Positions 11,901 through 21,303 of a stretch of DNA of 64,000 nucleotides are shown here, piece after piece. Position numbers and translations under genes: made by a program. Each line of letters begins with the position of its first letter. Positions within the stretch are counted from its first letter, which is position 1. Origin of the DNA: Corella eumyota (lineage: Eukaryota; Chordata; Ascidiacea; Phlebobranchia; Corellidae); contig OY720097.1 of the NCBI GenBank assembly GCA_963082875.1, positions 8,378,501 through 8,442,500 on the forward strand. Reading direction: 5' to 3'. Below the pieces are notes generated by a model. That model saw only the letters and a program-made list of their open reading frames with translations. It ran no database searches and was not told the DNA's origin.

Positions 11901-12697
11901 ATAAAAATATGAACCTTATTTTAACATCTAATTCTTGTTCTCTGAACATTTTTTCCATTTCTCGAATAAATGCAGTTAACTCATCCATTGGATAAAAACC
12001 AATCAAAAATATTTCTTTAATTTCTGGAATCTAGGACATAAAATTACAGCTTTAATTTATTTGTGAGATTTACCATACGTATAACAACTAAAAAAAGCAA
12101 ATTATGAAACATTTACTTACTAAAAACTTAACATAGTCTTTAATAAATTAAAAAAAACAATAGCTGTAAAAAATAATAACATTAGCACAAACTAAGATAT
12201 AATAATATATGATGAAAACAACTTTGTACCATCAAACTGCTGTTTTTATTTATACTTTATAAAACTAAAATATAAATAATTTTCAAACCTTAATACAAGC
12301 TTCTATATGATGTTGTACCATGGGCAAGCCAGCTATAGGAAATAGTGGTTTTGGTACATCCAAGGATAAAGGCCGAAATCGGGTGCCTATATAAATATAA
12401 CAACTGGTAGTTAGAAAACAAATCAAAAATGGTTACTAACTAGACTAAAATTTAAAACTAAAACTAAGCAGATAAAAAAGCCTGCAGAGTTAAATGGTTG
12501 AAATTTAACACTCCGCATTAAATATCAAATTGGTTCTATGAAGGCAATATGAAATGTTTAGTAGATTTTAAGAATTTTTATTAACATACACTGGCATATT
12601 ATTAATACATCTACATTCAAAACATGTAAGTAAAATTAATACCTTTATCTGGACCACCAATTAATATCACTGCCTTCCATGCCATTTTAATCTTCAT
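8984..12697 (-). CDS. GMPPA: Mannose-1-phosphate guanylyltransferase alpha subunit
   Basis: Ten exons from 12697 down to 8984, approximately 12643-12697, 12290-12387, 11917-12030, 11569-11752, 10759-10944, 10312-10451, 10051-10149, 9826-9967, 9504-9676 and 8984-9076. They encode a whole GMPPA of about 420 residues. The nucleotidyltransferase half has [58 protein letters not shown] and HYVEKPDTF. The second half is a left-handed beta-helix of hexapeptide repeats ([20 protein letters not shown]) ending NQIIL, as in vertebrates. GMPPA is the regulatory partner of GMPPB in cytosolic GDP-mannose synthesis for glycosylation. Start may be Met at 12697 or 12685; the latter ([11 protein letters not shown]) fits the family better. 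Downstream of ATG7 on the same strand. Confidence 0.95.
11166..11489. mobile_element. hAT-type non-autonomous element (MITE) in GMPPA intron
   Basis: A 324-bp element with short inverted ends, CAGGGATGGGC on the left and GCCCATCCC on the right (followed by A rather than TG). It is flanked by near-identical 8-bp duplications, ATTTAAAG at 11158-11165 and AATTAAAG at 11490-11497. The 8-bp target site and CAGGGATGGGC-type terminus are typical of hAT elements. No coding capacity was seen. One mismatch between the duplications suggests moderate age. Confidence 0.75.
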
Positions 12698-13008
12698 CAG
12701 GATGCAGTTTATATAAGATATAATCTACTTAAACAATCTATTATATGAAAGGGGATAATTTTTAATTGATCATTGTGATTTATATATTTTTTATTAGTAA
12801 TAGGATTACTGTCTATGTAACATGCACAAACAAGTTTGTAATCGATAAATAAATAAAGATACCTAAATAGGAATATATAGTGCTAATTTAACTACATTAT
12901 TTACAAAAACATTACATCACAAAAATATAGTATAAAAAATCAATAAAAAAATAAATTATTTTATAATAACAAACTTTTGCTTCAAAAAATTAGTAATTCA
13001 GAAATTTA
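12698..13008. other. Short spacer between ATG7 and GMPPA
   Basis: 311 bp of AT-rich DNA separate the ATG7 stop from the GMPPA start on the same strand. AATAAA overlaps the ATG7 stop region. No further gene was seen. Confidence 0.5.
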
Positions 13009-15003
13009 TTAAATGCTTTCAGAGTCACTAAACTCCAAAATATCACACTCTGCATCTGTAGACTGCTGGTGAAGCAAAGTCAGCCCAGTCAAATCTTCCA
13101 AATAACTATGAGTAGAGTTAAACACTTCCAACAAAAAATCAAAACCTCGATTTTTGTAAGCTTCAATAACTGTATCAGAGCAACCGGTACACTTACTAAA
13201 AGCATTAGTTGTCGGATAGATCATTTGATTGTTTGATAGAAAACCACGAATTTGGTGAGGTACACGACCCAAGCACGAATCCGAGGATGAGGGTAAGGAT
13301 GCAGCTCCAAATGGATGCTGAAGAACAGATGCTAAAAGCTCAACAGCAAGAGCTGCTGCTATCATAGAAACGCCAGGTCTCGAGACAGTGCATTGTTGAT
13401 CGAGTGACCTATCTCTAGTTGAATTACCTGGTGCAACAACATCATTACAATAATAGCATCCCAATTTTGAATCCCCACTCACACCATGTCTCATAACTAA
13501 GTATGAATCAAATCCGAGAGCTGAATTGATCACTAACTTGTTCTTTGCAGCTGATAACAAAGTGGGTAGCCATCTACTTTCTCTTGTGTCCATTAATAAA
13601 AACACCACATCATGGGAATCAATTAAATTCTCTAGCATCAAAACATCGCTTTTAACTTTTTGAACTAAAGAGTCGTTGCTGTACATTGGGTGACCTGGCA
13701 TTGGAATAGAAAGCTCAATTCCTTTAGAATTAACACCAGGAAAAATTTTCTGAAGTCTCTCAGCTGCAGCGATGGATTTGGGACGACCTCCAGAAATACT
13801 GCAATCTGAAAATTCAAATAAAGTTTGTCTGACCGGATTCGAGAAAGAAACAGTGCCATTATCAACCAACGTTATATTTCTTACCCCCCAACCCAACAAA
13901 CCACGAGCAATATTACAACCCAGTGTGCCAGAGCCTAATAGAAGACATTTACACGATGCAATTTTATCGAGATCTAGTGCTGGCATTAATCTCCATTTCA
14001 TTAGTTTTAGGTTTAAATCGACAGATGATTCCGCTAGTTTTTTGGGGTCCATGCTGTCTGTTAAATCAACACTTTTTGGCATTAATTTATTTTTTTTATT
14101 TTTCTCCCAACCCACAACATTGGTTGGTTTATTTTTAATAGAATTAAGGTTTACATTCAAATAAATGGAGTGTGAAATAGTTCTTTTTCCAAGATGGGTG
14201 CGGTCCCTTAAACAAAGAATATCAATGTTTTCGTTTAAACTTTCTGCCCAATGATATGCTATTAAAGTTAAATAATTTCTAAGAGGCCAGCCACAGTATT
14301 CCATGGTTGAAGGGTCACAAAAGCCGAAAACTAATTTGTTTTTCCCATTATTTATTAAGGAAAAATCTTTAAGGGGGTGTAATTTTACTTGTTGATTAAA
14401 CTTAATGTCACCAGCGTATGTAATTAAAAAAAATCCAGGCAAGATTTCATCATTTGAAATTCGAAAATTATCCACAGCCTTTTGCAAATTAGGCAAGCAA
14501 TTTTTATCGCAATATAATTCCTTTAATGAAGTGCATGAAGTAATTTGAATTGGAATGCTATGAATAAATGAGGGAAAACTAAACCAATAATAAAACTTAT
14601 ATTTTTTTAAATCAGAAAAACTGAGCAGAATAAATCTAACAAGAAGACTTGGGTCTTTAATAGCATCACCACTTTTAATAGCATCCCATATTAAGTTACT
14701 TTCAACTGACAAAAGGCGTTTCTTATCCTCAGATTTAAAATCTTCTATTGTGTTTTTATTATACAAATTTCCATGTGTCATACAACATAGTGGAGATGCT
14801 TTTTTAAATTCCAGAAAAGCATCATACTCAACAGTATGTCGACATGGCAACCCATCTGTATCAGAGTTGGTGTAAAATCCTTGAATCTTGCGCCTAGAGT
14901 CGTCCAATTTGTAAAAGTTTAATTTGTTTTCAGCCAGTTTTGTCCAAAACCCATTCTCTACGCAACTGACAAATGGAACAAACTTTAAAAGTGTTTCAGA
15001 CAT
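13009..15003 (-). CDS. ATG7: Autophagy E1-like enzyme ATG7 (intronless)
   Basis: One uninterrupted exon of 664 residues, a little shorter than human ATG7 (703). ATG7 activates ATG12 and the ATG8/LC3 family and passes them to ATG10 and ATG3, in the cytosol during autophagosome formation. The N-terminal E2-recruiting domain (1 to ~300) starts LLKFVPFVSCVENGFW. The C-terminal E1 domain contains the nucleotide loop GSGTLG at 357-362, GWGVRNITLVDNGTVSFSNP, HDVVFLLMDTRESRWLP and YYCNDVVAPGNSTRDRSLDQ, with the catalytic Cys at 538 in QQCTVSRPG. The tail HSYLEDLTGLTLLHQ is conserved. Vertebrate ATG7 has many introns; this copy has none yet looks fully functional. It lies 153 bp downstream of ADAL on the same strand. 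Confidence 0.97.
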   Translation of the reverse strand: MSETLLKFVPFVSCVENGFWTKLAENKLNFYKLDDSRRKIQGFYTNSDTDGLPCRHTVEYDAFLEFKKASPLCCMTHGNLYNKNTIEDFKSEDKKRLLSVESNLIWDAIKSGDAIKDPSLLVRFILLSFSDLKKYKFYYWFSFPSFIHSIPIQITSCTSLKELYCDKNCLPNLQKAVDNFRISNDEILPGFFLITYAGDIKFNQQVKLHPLKDFSLINNGKNKLVFGFCDPSTMEYCGWPLRNYLTLIAYHWAESLNENIDILCLRDRTHLGKRTISHSIYLNVNLNSIKNKPTNVVGWEKNKKNKLMPKSVDLTDSMDPKKLAESSVDLNLKLMKWRLMPALDLDKIASCKCLLLGSGTLGCNIARGLLGWGVRNITLVDNGTVSFSNPVRQTLFEFSDCSISGGRPKSIAAAERLQKIFPGVNSKGIELSIPMPGHPMYSNDSLVQKVKSDVLMLENLIDSHDVVFLLMDTRESRWLPTLLSAAKNKLVINSALGFDSYLVMRHGVSGDSKLGCYYCNDVVAPGNSTRDRSLDQQCTVSRPGVSMIAAALAVELLASVLQHPFGAASLPSSSDSCLGRVPHQIRGFLSNNQMIYPTTNAFSKCTGCSDTVIEAYKNRGFDFLLEVFNSTHSYLEDLTGLTLLHQQSTDAECDILEFSDSESI

Positions 15004-15156
15004 TTTAAAAATAGCTTATATATTTTAAGAAAAATAACCTAAAAATTTTAAAGTAAATTTTGGTACAAAAATTAAAATAATTCACTTACAGGTGTTATAA
15101 AACAATTAAAATATTAAAATAAACTAATGTTTAATTACGAATATTTTCGGGAACAA

Positions 15157-16179
15157 TTAAATAACTTGGGCAATTTTTGCCATTTCTTTCCAAGTTTTTA
15201 GCAATTGCTTCTTGGTATTTTTATCAACAAATGCATAATCCATAGCCTTTTTAGACAAGTCTAAAGTTTGCTTGTCTGACAAATTTAATGCATCCTTTAC
15301 AATTTGATATTCCTTGGATAGAGTCGTGTTAAATACACCCTTGTCATCAGTGCAAATTGCAATAGGGTGTGATTTCTCATGCCAAAATGAAATGTGATGA
15401 TTTTTATAATCCATGGGTGAGGTAGCAGTGCTGAAATTAGATGTAACACAAATTTCCAAGGGAATTTTATTTGAAACAACATCCTTAGTCAACTCAGGGT
15501 AATCACAAATATATGTTCCATGACCGATTCTGTCAGGAAGCAATGACAAAAATTGCTTAGTTTCTTCTCTCCTATCCTTAATTTCAGAAATATGAGCTGC
15601 AATTTTAAGTCCTGCTTTTTTTGCATAAGTCAATACAGGAATAAACTCGCAGCCATTTTCAGTAGTCGGGTTGCCGCTAAAATCTACTCCAGCAATAGCA
15701 TCACAAGAATTTGAAAACTCCTCTGCAAGCTTTATAGTTTCATATGCTGTTGATAAGGACCTGCCTCTGTCTATGGACGGTAGATATTTTACAATAACTT
15801 GATCAGACTTTGGATGCTCTTTAATTGCATGTAAAATAGTTTCAATGTAAACTTTTTTTGTTAAACCAGTATTTTCGATATCTTTTGGTGTACTTCGTAA
15901 TTCCAAATAAATGACATTTTCAGCTGCAAACTCGGAAATAATGTCTGTTGTAGCAAGGCTTATAGCTTCTGCATTATCCATTAGTTTATGTATGTTACTA
16001 AAAATTTGGAAAACACCCTTAATAGTTTGTCGACCATCTATTTTGTACATCAAATTTTCTTTTTCTGGGTTTAATTTCAGTAGTTTTGCATAACATTTAT
16101 TGCTTATTGAACCATTTAAATGTGCATGTAATTCAATTTTGGGAATTTTTTTACAAAATTCCGAAAGACAGCCGTCCAT
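15157..16179 (-). CDS. ADAL: Adenosine deaminase-like protein (N6-methyl-AMP deaminase), intronless
   Basis: Single exon of 340 residues. Human ADAL (MAPDA) hydrolyses N6-methyl-AMP to IMP, clearing modified nucleotides from RNA turnover in the cytosol. Metal and catalytic motifs are present: KIELHAHLNGS (HxH zinc ligands) near residue 15, HISEIKD (third His and catalytic Glu region), DRIGHGTYI, and ICTDDKGVF (Asp ligand). FAAENVIYLELRSTPKD and GVDFSGNPT also match the family. The start gives MDGCLSEFCKKIPKIELHAHL, similar in offset to human. Divergently transcribed from the NRAMP gene and head-to-tail with ATG7. A shared transcript with ATG7 is possible but not shown. Confidence 0.95.
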   Translation of the reverse strand: MDGCLSEFCKKIPKIELHAHLNGSISNKCYAKLLKLNPEKENLMYKIDGRQTIKGVFQIFSNIHKLMDNAEAISLATTDIISEFAAENVIYLELRSTPKDIENTGLTKKVYIETILHAIKEHPKSDQVIVKYLPSIDRGRSLSTAYETIKLAEEFSNSCDAIAGVDFSGNPTTENGCEFIPVLTYAKKAGLKIAAHISEIKDRREETKQFLSLLPDRIGHGTYICDYPELTKDVVSNKIPLEICVTSNFSTATSPMDYKNHHISFWHEKSHPIAICTDDKGVFNTTLSKEYQIVKDALNLSDKQTLDLSKKAMDYAFVDKNTKKQLLKTWKEMAKIAQVI

Positions 16180-16857
16180 TTTTTTACTAACGTAAATTAT
16201 TTATATTTAAATTTTTTGTTGTTTCGCGTATATGCCTACCGCCTACAGACCTACCTACACAGAACAAACAGATAAAACGATTTAAAAAATTAAGTAAAAC
16301 ATATTTGCACACAAACTGTTGAGTTAGCTTTCCATTGTCTTTACGCAAGTAAACAGTTTAATTGCCTTTCCCTAGCCATCTTAAGATCTTATACATTAAG
16401 TATAAATTTTATTTTTAATTACGTAAACATTTAAAAACACGTAGTATTGACATAAAAATCTTATAAAATATAAATAAAAAAATAGTTTTTACATATTTAT
16501 TTTTTTTGAATATATATATATAAATATTTTTGCAAAAATTTAATGTAAATAAAAATGCAATATATCTTATAAAATTAGCAAAAAACAGGAAACAAAACAT
16601 AAAAAATCATGTAGTTGTTTTTAAAAGTACTGCCTATGACGTAATAGTTGAGACTGGGATTAACGTCATTATTTGCATAATGAGTTTGGGGTTTATGTCT
16701 TTAGTCAGTTAATGTAACCGCTGTAAACTGCCAAGTTGGCTTTTTTCATCGTACTATTTACAGTGTTTCGCAATCAATAAGCGCATTATATTTTTATTAT
16801 CGTGTGATTATCTCATGACCTTTAGAGTCAAAATTAAATGTAAATGTTTATACGATT
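16180..16857. promoter_or_regulatory. Divergent ADAL / NRAMP promoter region
   Basis: 678 bp between divergent genes. It contains TGACGTAA at 16637-16644, AACGTCATT at 16662-16670 and an exact octamer ATTTGCAT within ATTATTTGCATAAT (16668-16681), all within 45 bp. These look like bZIP (CREB/ATF) and POU sites. The rest is AT-rich with TA tracts. Confidence 0.45.
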
Positions 16858-18690
16858 ATGAAACGTTTGACAACTAGCGAGGAATCATTTTCATTAGAAA
16901 ACACTTTTACTGCCAGTGTAAATAGTAACATGGGAGATCATATAGACAGTAACAGTGTCCATGAACCACCGATTTTGGAAGAACCAGAAGATATCCAAAG
17001 ACCAATAGTAGCAACTTACTTTGAAGAAAAAATACAGATTCCCCATCAAAATGAAGAAAAAGATCTGGACTGTACTTGTGGGCCATGTTATAAATCAGAC
17101 ATGCCTCCATTTCGCTGGAAAAAGCTCTGGGCTTTTACAGGGCCTGGATTTTTGATGAGCATTGCCTATTTAGATCCCGGTAATATAGAGTCTGATTTGC
17201 AGTCTGGAGCAGTTGCTGGTTATCAATTGTTATGGGTATTGCTTATGGCAACCATTATGGGTCTACTAATGCAAAGGCTTGCTGCTCGCTTAGGTGTTGT
17301 AACTGGGCTTCACTTGGCTGAAGTATGCAACAGGCAATATAAAAAACCACCAAGAATTGCCTTATGGATAATGATAGAAATAGCAATTGTTGGTTCTGAT
17401 ATGCAAGAGGTAATTGGATCTGCCATTGCATTGTCTTTACTTTCTGGAGGTGCAATTCCATTGTATGCAGGCGTCCTAATTACAGCATGTGATGCATTTG
17501 TCTTTTTGCTTCTTGACAAGTATGGTTTACGAAAACTGGAAGCCTTCTTTGCATTTTTAATAACAATTATGGCAGTATCGTTTGGATATGAATATGGAAC
17601 TGTAAAACCAGATCAAGGTGAAGTAATATTTGGCACTTTAGTTCCACATTGCAACGATTGTGGTCCCAAGCAATTACTTCAAGCTGTTGGAATTATTGGT
17701 GCTGTGATAATGCCTCATAACATGTATCTCCACTCAGCATTGGTGAAATCAAGAGATGTAAACCGGGCGAAAAAACGAGACGTTCGTGAAGCCAACATGT
17801 ACTTTTTTATTGAATCAACAGTAGCTTTAGCTGTCTCGTTTGTTATAAATTTGTTTGTGGTGTCAGTGTTTGCTAAGGGATTTTACAATGTTACAAACGA
17901 ACAGCTCAACGCTACTTGTAACAGCAGCATTGGCATTATTCCAGACATTGCTGGCAAATTTCCATATACGGAAGCAAATGCAAACTCAACAGACATCAAG
18001 GTCGACCTATACAAAGGTGGGCTGCTTCTTGGCTGTTTCTTCGGTCCTGCAGCCTACTACATTTGGGGCGTCGGGATTCTTGCTGCTGGTCAAAGCTCCA
18101 CTATGACAGGGACTTATTCTGGTCAGTTTGTTATGGAGGGCTTTCTTGATTTGCGATGGACTAGAGCAAAGAGAATTCTTCTTACACGTTCTATTGCAAT
18201 ATGCCCGACACTTCTTCTTGCCATTTTTTCTGATATACAGCATTTAACCGGGCTAAATGACCTCTTAAATGTACTACAAAGTCTTCAACTGCCATTCGCT
18301 TTAATTCCTGTTCTTCAATTTACAAGCATGTATAGTCTGATGGGTGAATTTACAAATAATCTTACCTGGAAAATAGTGGGCGGACTTATTTCTGGACTTG
18401 TCGTTGGCATAAACCTGTATTTTGTTGTGACTTATATTGGCCAAATAACACAGGTATGGCTTGTGGTAATTGCCTCGCTCGTGTCTGTTGCTTACCTTGT
18501 TTTTGTTGGCTACCTTGCTTGGATAATGATAAAAGTGGTTGTCCCAAATTTAAATTGTACAGGAAATGATCAAAACTATGCTCTGCAAGAAAATGAAAGT
18601 GTAAGTAATATAGATGGTGCTACTATAAATAGTAATGAACAGCCACAGTACATCCAAGGCCTTCCATTTAACAATACTAGTGATGCTTAA
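16858..18690 (+). CDS. SLC11A2: NRAMP/SLC11 proton-coupled divalent metal transporter, intronless
   Basis: Single exon of 610 residues. NRAMP proteins import Fe2+, Mn2+ and related ions with protons across plasma or endosomal membranes. The metal-binding motif of TM1 ([16 protein letters not shown]) and that of TM6 ([13 protein letters not shown]) are intact, as are [44 protein letters not shown] and the conserved loop [20 protein letters not shown]. Twelve hydrophobic segments are evident. An acidic N-terminal cytosolic tail of about 80 residues carries CTCGPC. N-glycosylation sites lie in the loop around [16 protein letters not shown]. Similarity is about equally good to SLC11A1 and SLC11A2, so the symbol marks the family. 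No canonical iron-responsive CAGTGN hairpin was found by eye in the flanks. Intronless, unlike vertebrate SLC11 genes. Confidence 0.95.
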   Translation: MKRLTTSEESFSLENTFTASVNSNMGDHIDSNSVHEPPILEEPEDIQRPIVATYFEEKIQIPHQNEEKDLDCTCGPCYKSDMPPFRWKKLWAFTGPGFLMSIAYLDPGNIESDLQSGAVAGYQLLWVLLMATIMGLLMQRLAARLGVVTGLHLAEVCNRQYKKPPRIALWIMIEIAIVGSDMQEVIGSAIALSLLSGGAIPLYAGVLITACDAFVFLLLDKYGLRKLEAFFAFLITIMAVSFGYEYGTVKPDQGEVIFGTLVPHCNDCGPKQLLQAVGIIGAVIMPHNMYLHSALVKSRDVNRAKKRDVREANMYFFIESTVALAVSFVINLFVVSVFAKGFYNVTNEQLNATCNSSIGIIPDIAGKFPYTEANANSTDIKVDLYKGGLLLGCFFGPAAYYIWGVGILAAGQSSTMTGTYSGQFVMEGFLDLRWTRAKRILLTRSIAICPTLLLAIFSDIQHLTGLNDLLNVLQSLQLPFALIPVLQFTSMYSLMGEFTNNLTWKIVGGLISGLVVGINLYFVVTYIGQITQVWLVVIASLVSVAYLVFVGYLAWIMIKVVVPNLNCTGNDQNYALQENESVSNIDGATINSNEQPQYIQGLPFNNTSDA

Positions 18691-19567
18691 AAGCTTAATA
18701 CAATTACCTGGTGTATATAGCCACAATAATGTTTCTTTTTATGCTTATTAGTAAATTGTTGTCTTATTTAATTTTATTACCAAGATTTGATCATAATTTA
18801 GCTGTGTTCTTCCTTGTAAGTATTGATATTTGTTTTAATAATTGTGCCATAGTTTTAACTCTTTAACTTTTTTTTGCTATTTTTAAATTAACTATATTGA
18901 ATAAGTTTGTAGTAGTAACTAACTTCAACAGTTTATTTATTTTTTATCTACTATGTAACGCAAAAAAAGTTTCCTTATATTTGAAATTTCCCACTGTGAT
19001 ATAGATCAAAAATTATCTTTTGACAAAATTTCACAATAGTGACCGTATAAATAAGTTTATATATTAACTTCATCTTTTATACTACCATAAACTCTCATTG
19101 TGTGAAATATTTTGCAATCATTTTACAACAACAAAATTTTATTAACCGGACCTCACTTTTTGTCAAAATTATAAATTTTTATTATAAGGATATTATGTGC
19201 ATTACAACATTCATATTTGTTTATTTAATAACAATTTAAATAAATTGCCTTTTAATTTTGATATTTAAAATATGTAATAGTGCCTGTGTGATTAAAAAAA
19301 TGTTTTGTTTATTAGAGAAGTTAAAAAATAATACCGTATATTTCTTCAGGGTATAATTGTCATAGTTACAAATAGCCTATAAATTAAAACTACTTTACTA
19401 CTTTATTGAAAAATGAAATGCTATTTAAAAACCGTATATACTTTAAATATTTTTGCTATGCTAAATATTATAAAAGTTGAAGTTATTTTTTTTAATAAAC
19501 TGATTATATATTAAATAACTGTGCATATTATAAATCATAGAAATTAGTAAAATTTCCACACTAGGCA
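18691..19567. other. Intergenic between NRAMP and AP4M1
   Basis: 877 bp, largely the NRAMP 3' flank, with AT-rich tracts and no coding signal. It ends in the acceptor-like TTTCCACACTAG three bases before the AP4M1 start, a likely trans-splice acceptor (inference). Confidence 0.4.
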
Positions 19568-20896
19568 ATGTTAAATGGAATTTTTTTATTGGATGACTTG
19601 GCGGAATTGATTTTGCAAAAACAATTTTTGTTTTCGCAATACAAATGGGACATCAGCTGGTTTTCAAAACAGCTAAAAGCAAATTCTGAAAACTTACCAG
19701 TCAACATATTTCATGAAAACCTTTATTATGTTCACATTAAGAGAGATTGCATTTATATGGTTGCTGTTAGTGACAATGGGTATATGTCAAGTTACACCAT
19801 GTTGGACTATTTAGAAGGGCTTACAACCTTGCTGAGAGATTTTCTAGGGTTGTTAAACTCAGAAGTGCTTGTTTATAACATTGGACTTGTTTACGAGATT
19901 CTTAATGAATCGACAAGTGCGGGATTTCCCAAAATTCCTGACACAGCAAAACTAAAACCAGTTCTATGTAACGCAGTAAAACAACACCGACCTGAGCCAG
20001 ATGGACTGCTGAGTTATATTCCTGACAACCTTTTTGGTGTTACCAAGGAAAGTGAATCTCGCATGACCAAAAGTGAATCTTCAAAAAAACCACTTGAGAC
20101 AAAAAAGGCAAACCCGAATAATGAAATATTCGTGGATTTAATTGAAACATTAAATGTGATTATTGATTCCACTGGAAATCTTATGTTCTGCAACATAGAG
20201 GGTAAACTTGATATCAAAAGTTATTTAAACAAGGATGTTGCTATGACAATTTTGTTTCCTTTGAAGTCAGAAAATCAAAATATTTTAAAAAACTCAGTGT
20301 TTAATCGTTCAATATCTCAAAAGGACTTGCCAAACTGCATTAAAGCAACTGTATCACCTGGCCATTTAGGATGTTTAGCCTACAGCACAGACCAGCTTGG
20401 CGAAAATTCAGCTCTTCCATTCACTTTATTCACAAACATAAATCCATGTAAGCAGGACAAGCTGTTAACTGTTCACATGCAACTTCATTGTAGTTTGCCC
20501 GTACGCAATCCTGCTGTTAAACTAACAGGGACAATTGGGCTACCAGCTGCTGTTTTAAATGTCAGTGGTATTTCTAGTTTGGCAAATGTAACATTTGAAC
20601 ACAATAAACAACCAAATGATTACATTTTTTCGAGTCCTATTTTTCCAGGGGAATCAGAACACACAATAACCATCAAGATTATGGTATCAGAGTGGAGTCC
20701 AGCTATTGTGTTTGAAATCTCGAGGCTAACTCTTCAGTTTGAGGTACCAATGTTATGCTTGTCTGACATGAGAATAGCAGGACTTAAAATAAACGAAGCA
20801 AGTGGCTCAAGTACCCATTTGAAAGTTAACAAATGGGTCAGGTATATTACTCACTCTAGTTCCTATGAATTTTATTTTAAAGATGATTGGTTTTAA
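19568..20896 (+). CDS. AP4M1: AP-4 adaptor complex mu subunit, intronless
   Basis: Single exon of 442 residues, close to human AP4M1 (453). AP-4 is a trans-Golgi coat adaptor; its mu subunit recognises tyrosine-based sorting signals, as in ATG9A export. The N-terminal longin-like part is short at its start and includes NLYYVHIKRDCIYMVAVSDN and NIGLVYEILNES. A linker near 140-190 precedes the mu homology domain that begins NEIFVDLIETLNVIIDSTGN (human [20 protein letters not shown]). The end, KWVRYITHSSSYEF, matches KWVRHLSHSDAYVIRI of human AP4M1 better than other mu subunits. The N-terminus lacks the usual MISQFFILSS start, so a short 5' segment may be diverged or missing. Confidence 0.88.
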   Translation: MLNGIFLLDDLAELILQKQFLFSQYKWDISWFSKQLKANSENLPVNIFHENLYYVHIKRDCIYMVAVSDNGYMSSYTMLDYLEGLTTLLRDFLGLLNSEVLVYNIGLVYEILNESTSAGFPKIPDTAKLKPVLCNAVKQHRPEPDGLLSYIPDNLFGVTKESESRMTKSESSKKPLETKKANPNNEIFVDLIETLNVIIDSTGNLMFCNIEGKLDIKSYLNKDVAMTILFPLKSENQNILKNSVFNRSISQKDLPNCIKATVSPGHLGCLAYSTDQLGENSALPFTLFTNINPCKQDKLLTVHMQLHCSLPVRNPAVKLTGTIGLPAAVLNVSGISSLANVTFEHNKQPNDYIFSSPIFPGESEHTITIKIMVSEWSPAIVFEISRLTLQFEVPMLCLSDMRIAGLKINEASGSSTHLKVNKWVRYITHSSSYEFYFKDDWF

Positions 20897-21303
20897 TTAA
20901 TTATTTTTTAACTAAAAATATTTTGTGTTTTGTATCTCTCTATTTAGGTGTATTATACATTTTTATTTCTATAAGCATTAATATACCTTGAATAAAAAAA
21001 ATTAATAATATATATGGGGGTAATAAAAAAATTTTATTAAGCATTTTAACCGTTCATAGTTGTTTTAATTTATCACAGGAAATATTCAACAAACATTTAA
21101 GTTTCAATTGGCCATATTAAACATTACTTTTTCTGGCATTCATTTGAATACAGTTCTAAGTAGTATACTCACTTTGTGTCTGTAAACACGTATACACCCG
21201 TTCATGATTAAAAAACTTAAATAAACCTGTACTGGTAAATACAGTACCTTAAAATTATGGTCCAATTCTCACAATAAAATCTAAAAATTTGTAACAATAG
21301 GGG
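20897..21303. other. Convergent intergenic region, AP4M1 / ZMAT2
   Basis: 407 bp between the 3' ends of two convergent genes. AT-rich with AATAAA-like signals on both strands. Nothing else was recognised. Confidence 0.5.

Noticed and set aside
13772-14164. 130-codon open frame antisense to ATG7
   Set aside because: Lies wholly within the conserved ATG7 coding sequence; no family features of its own.
16858-19567. Iron-responsive element near the NRAMP gene
   Set aside because: CAGTGT occurs near 16761 and in the early coding region, but the flanks do not pair into the required stem, and none was seen in the 3' flank.
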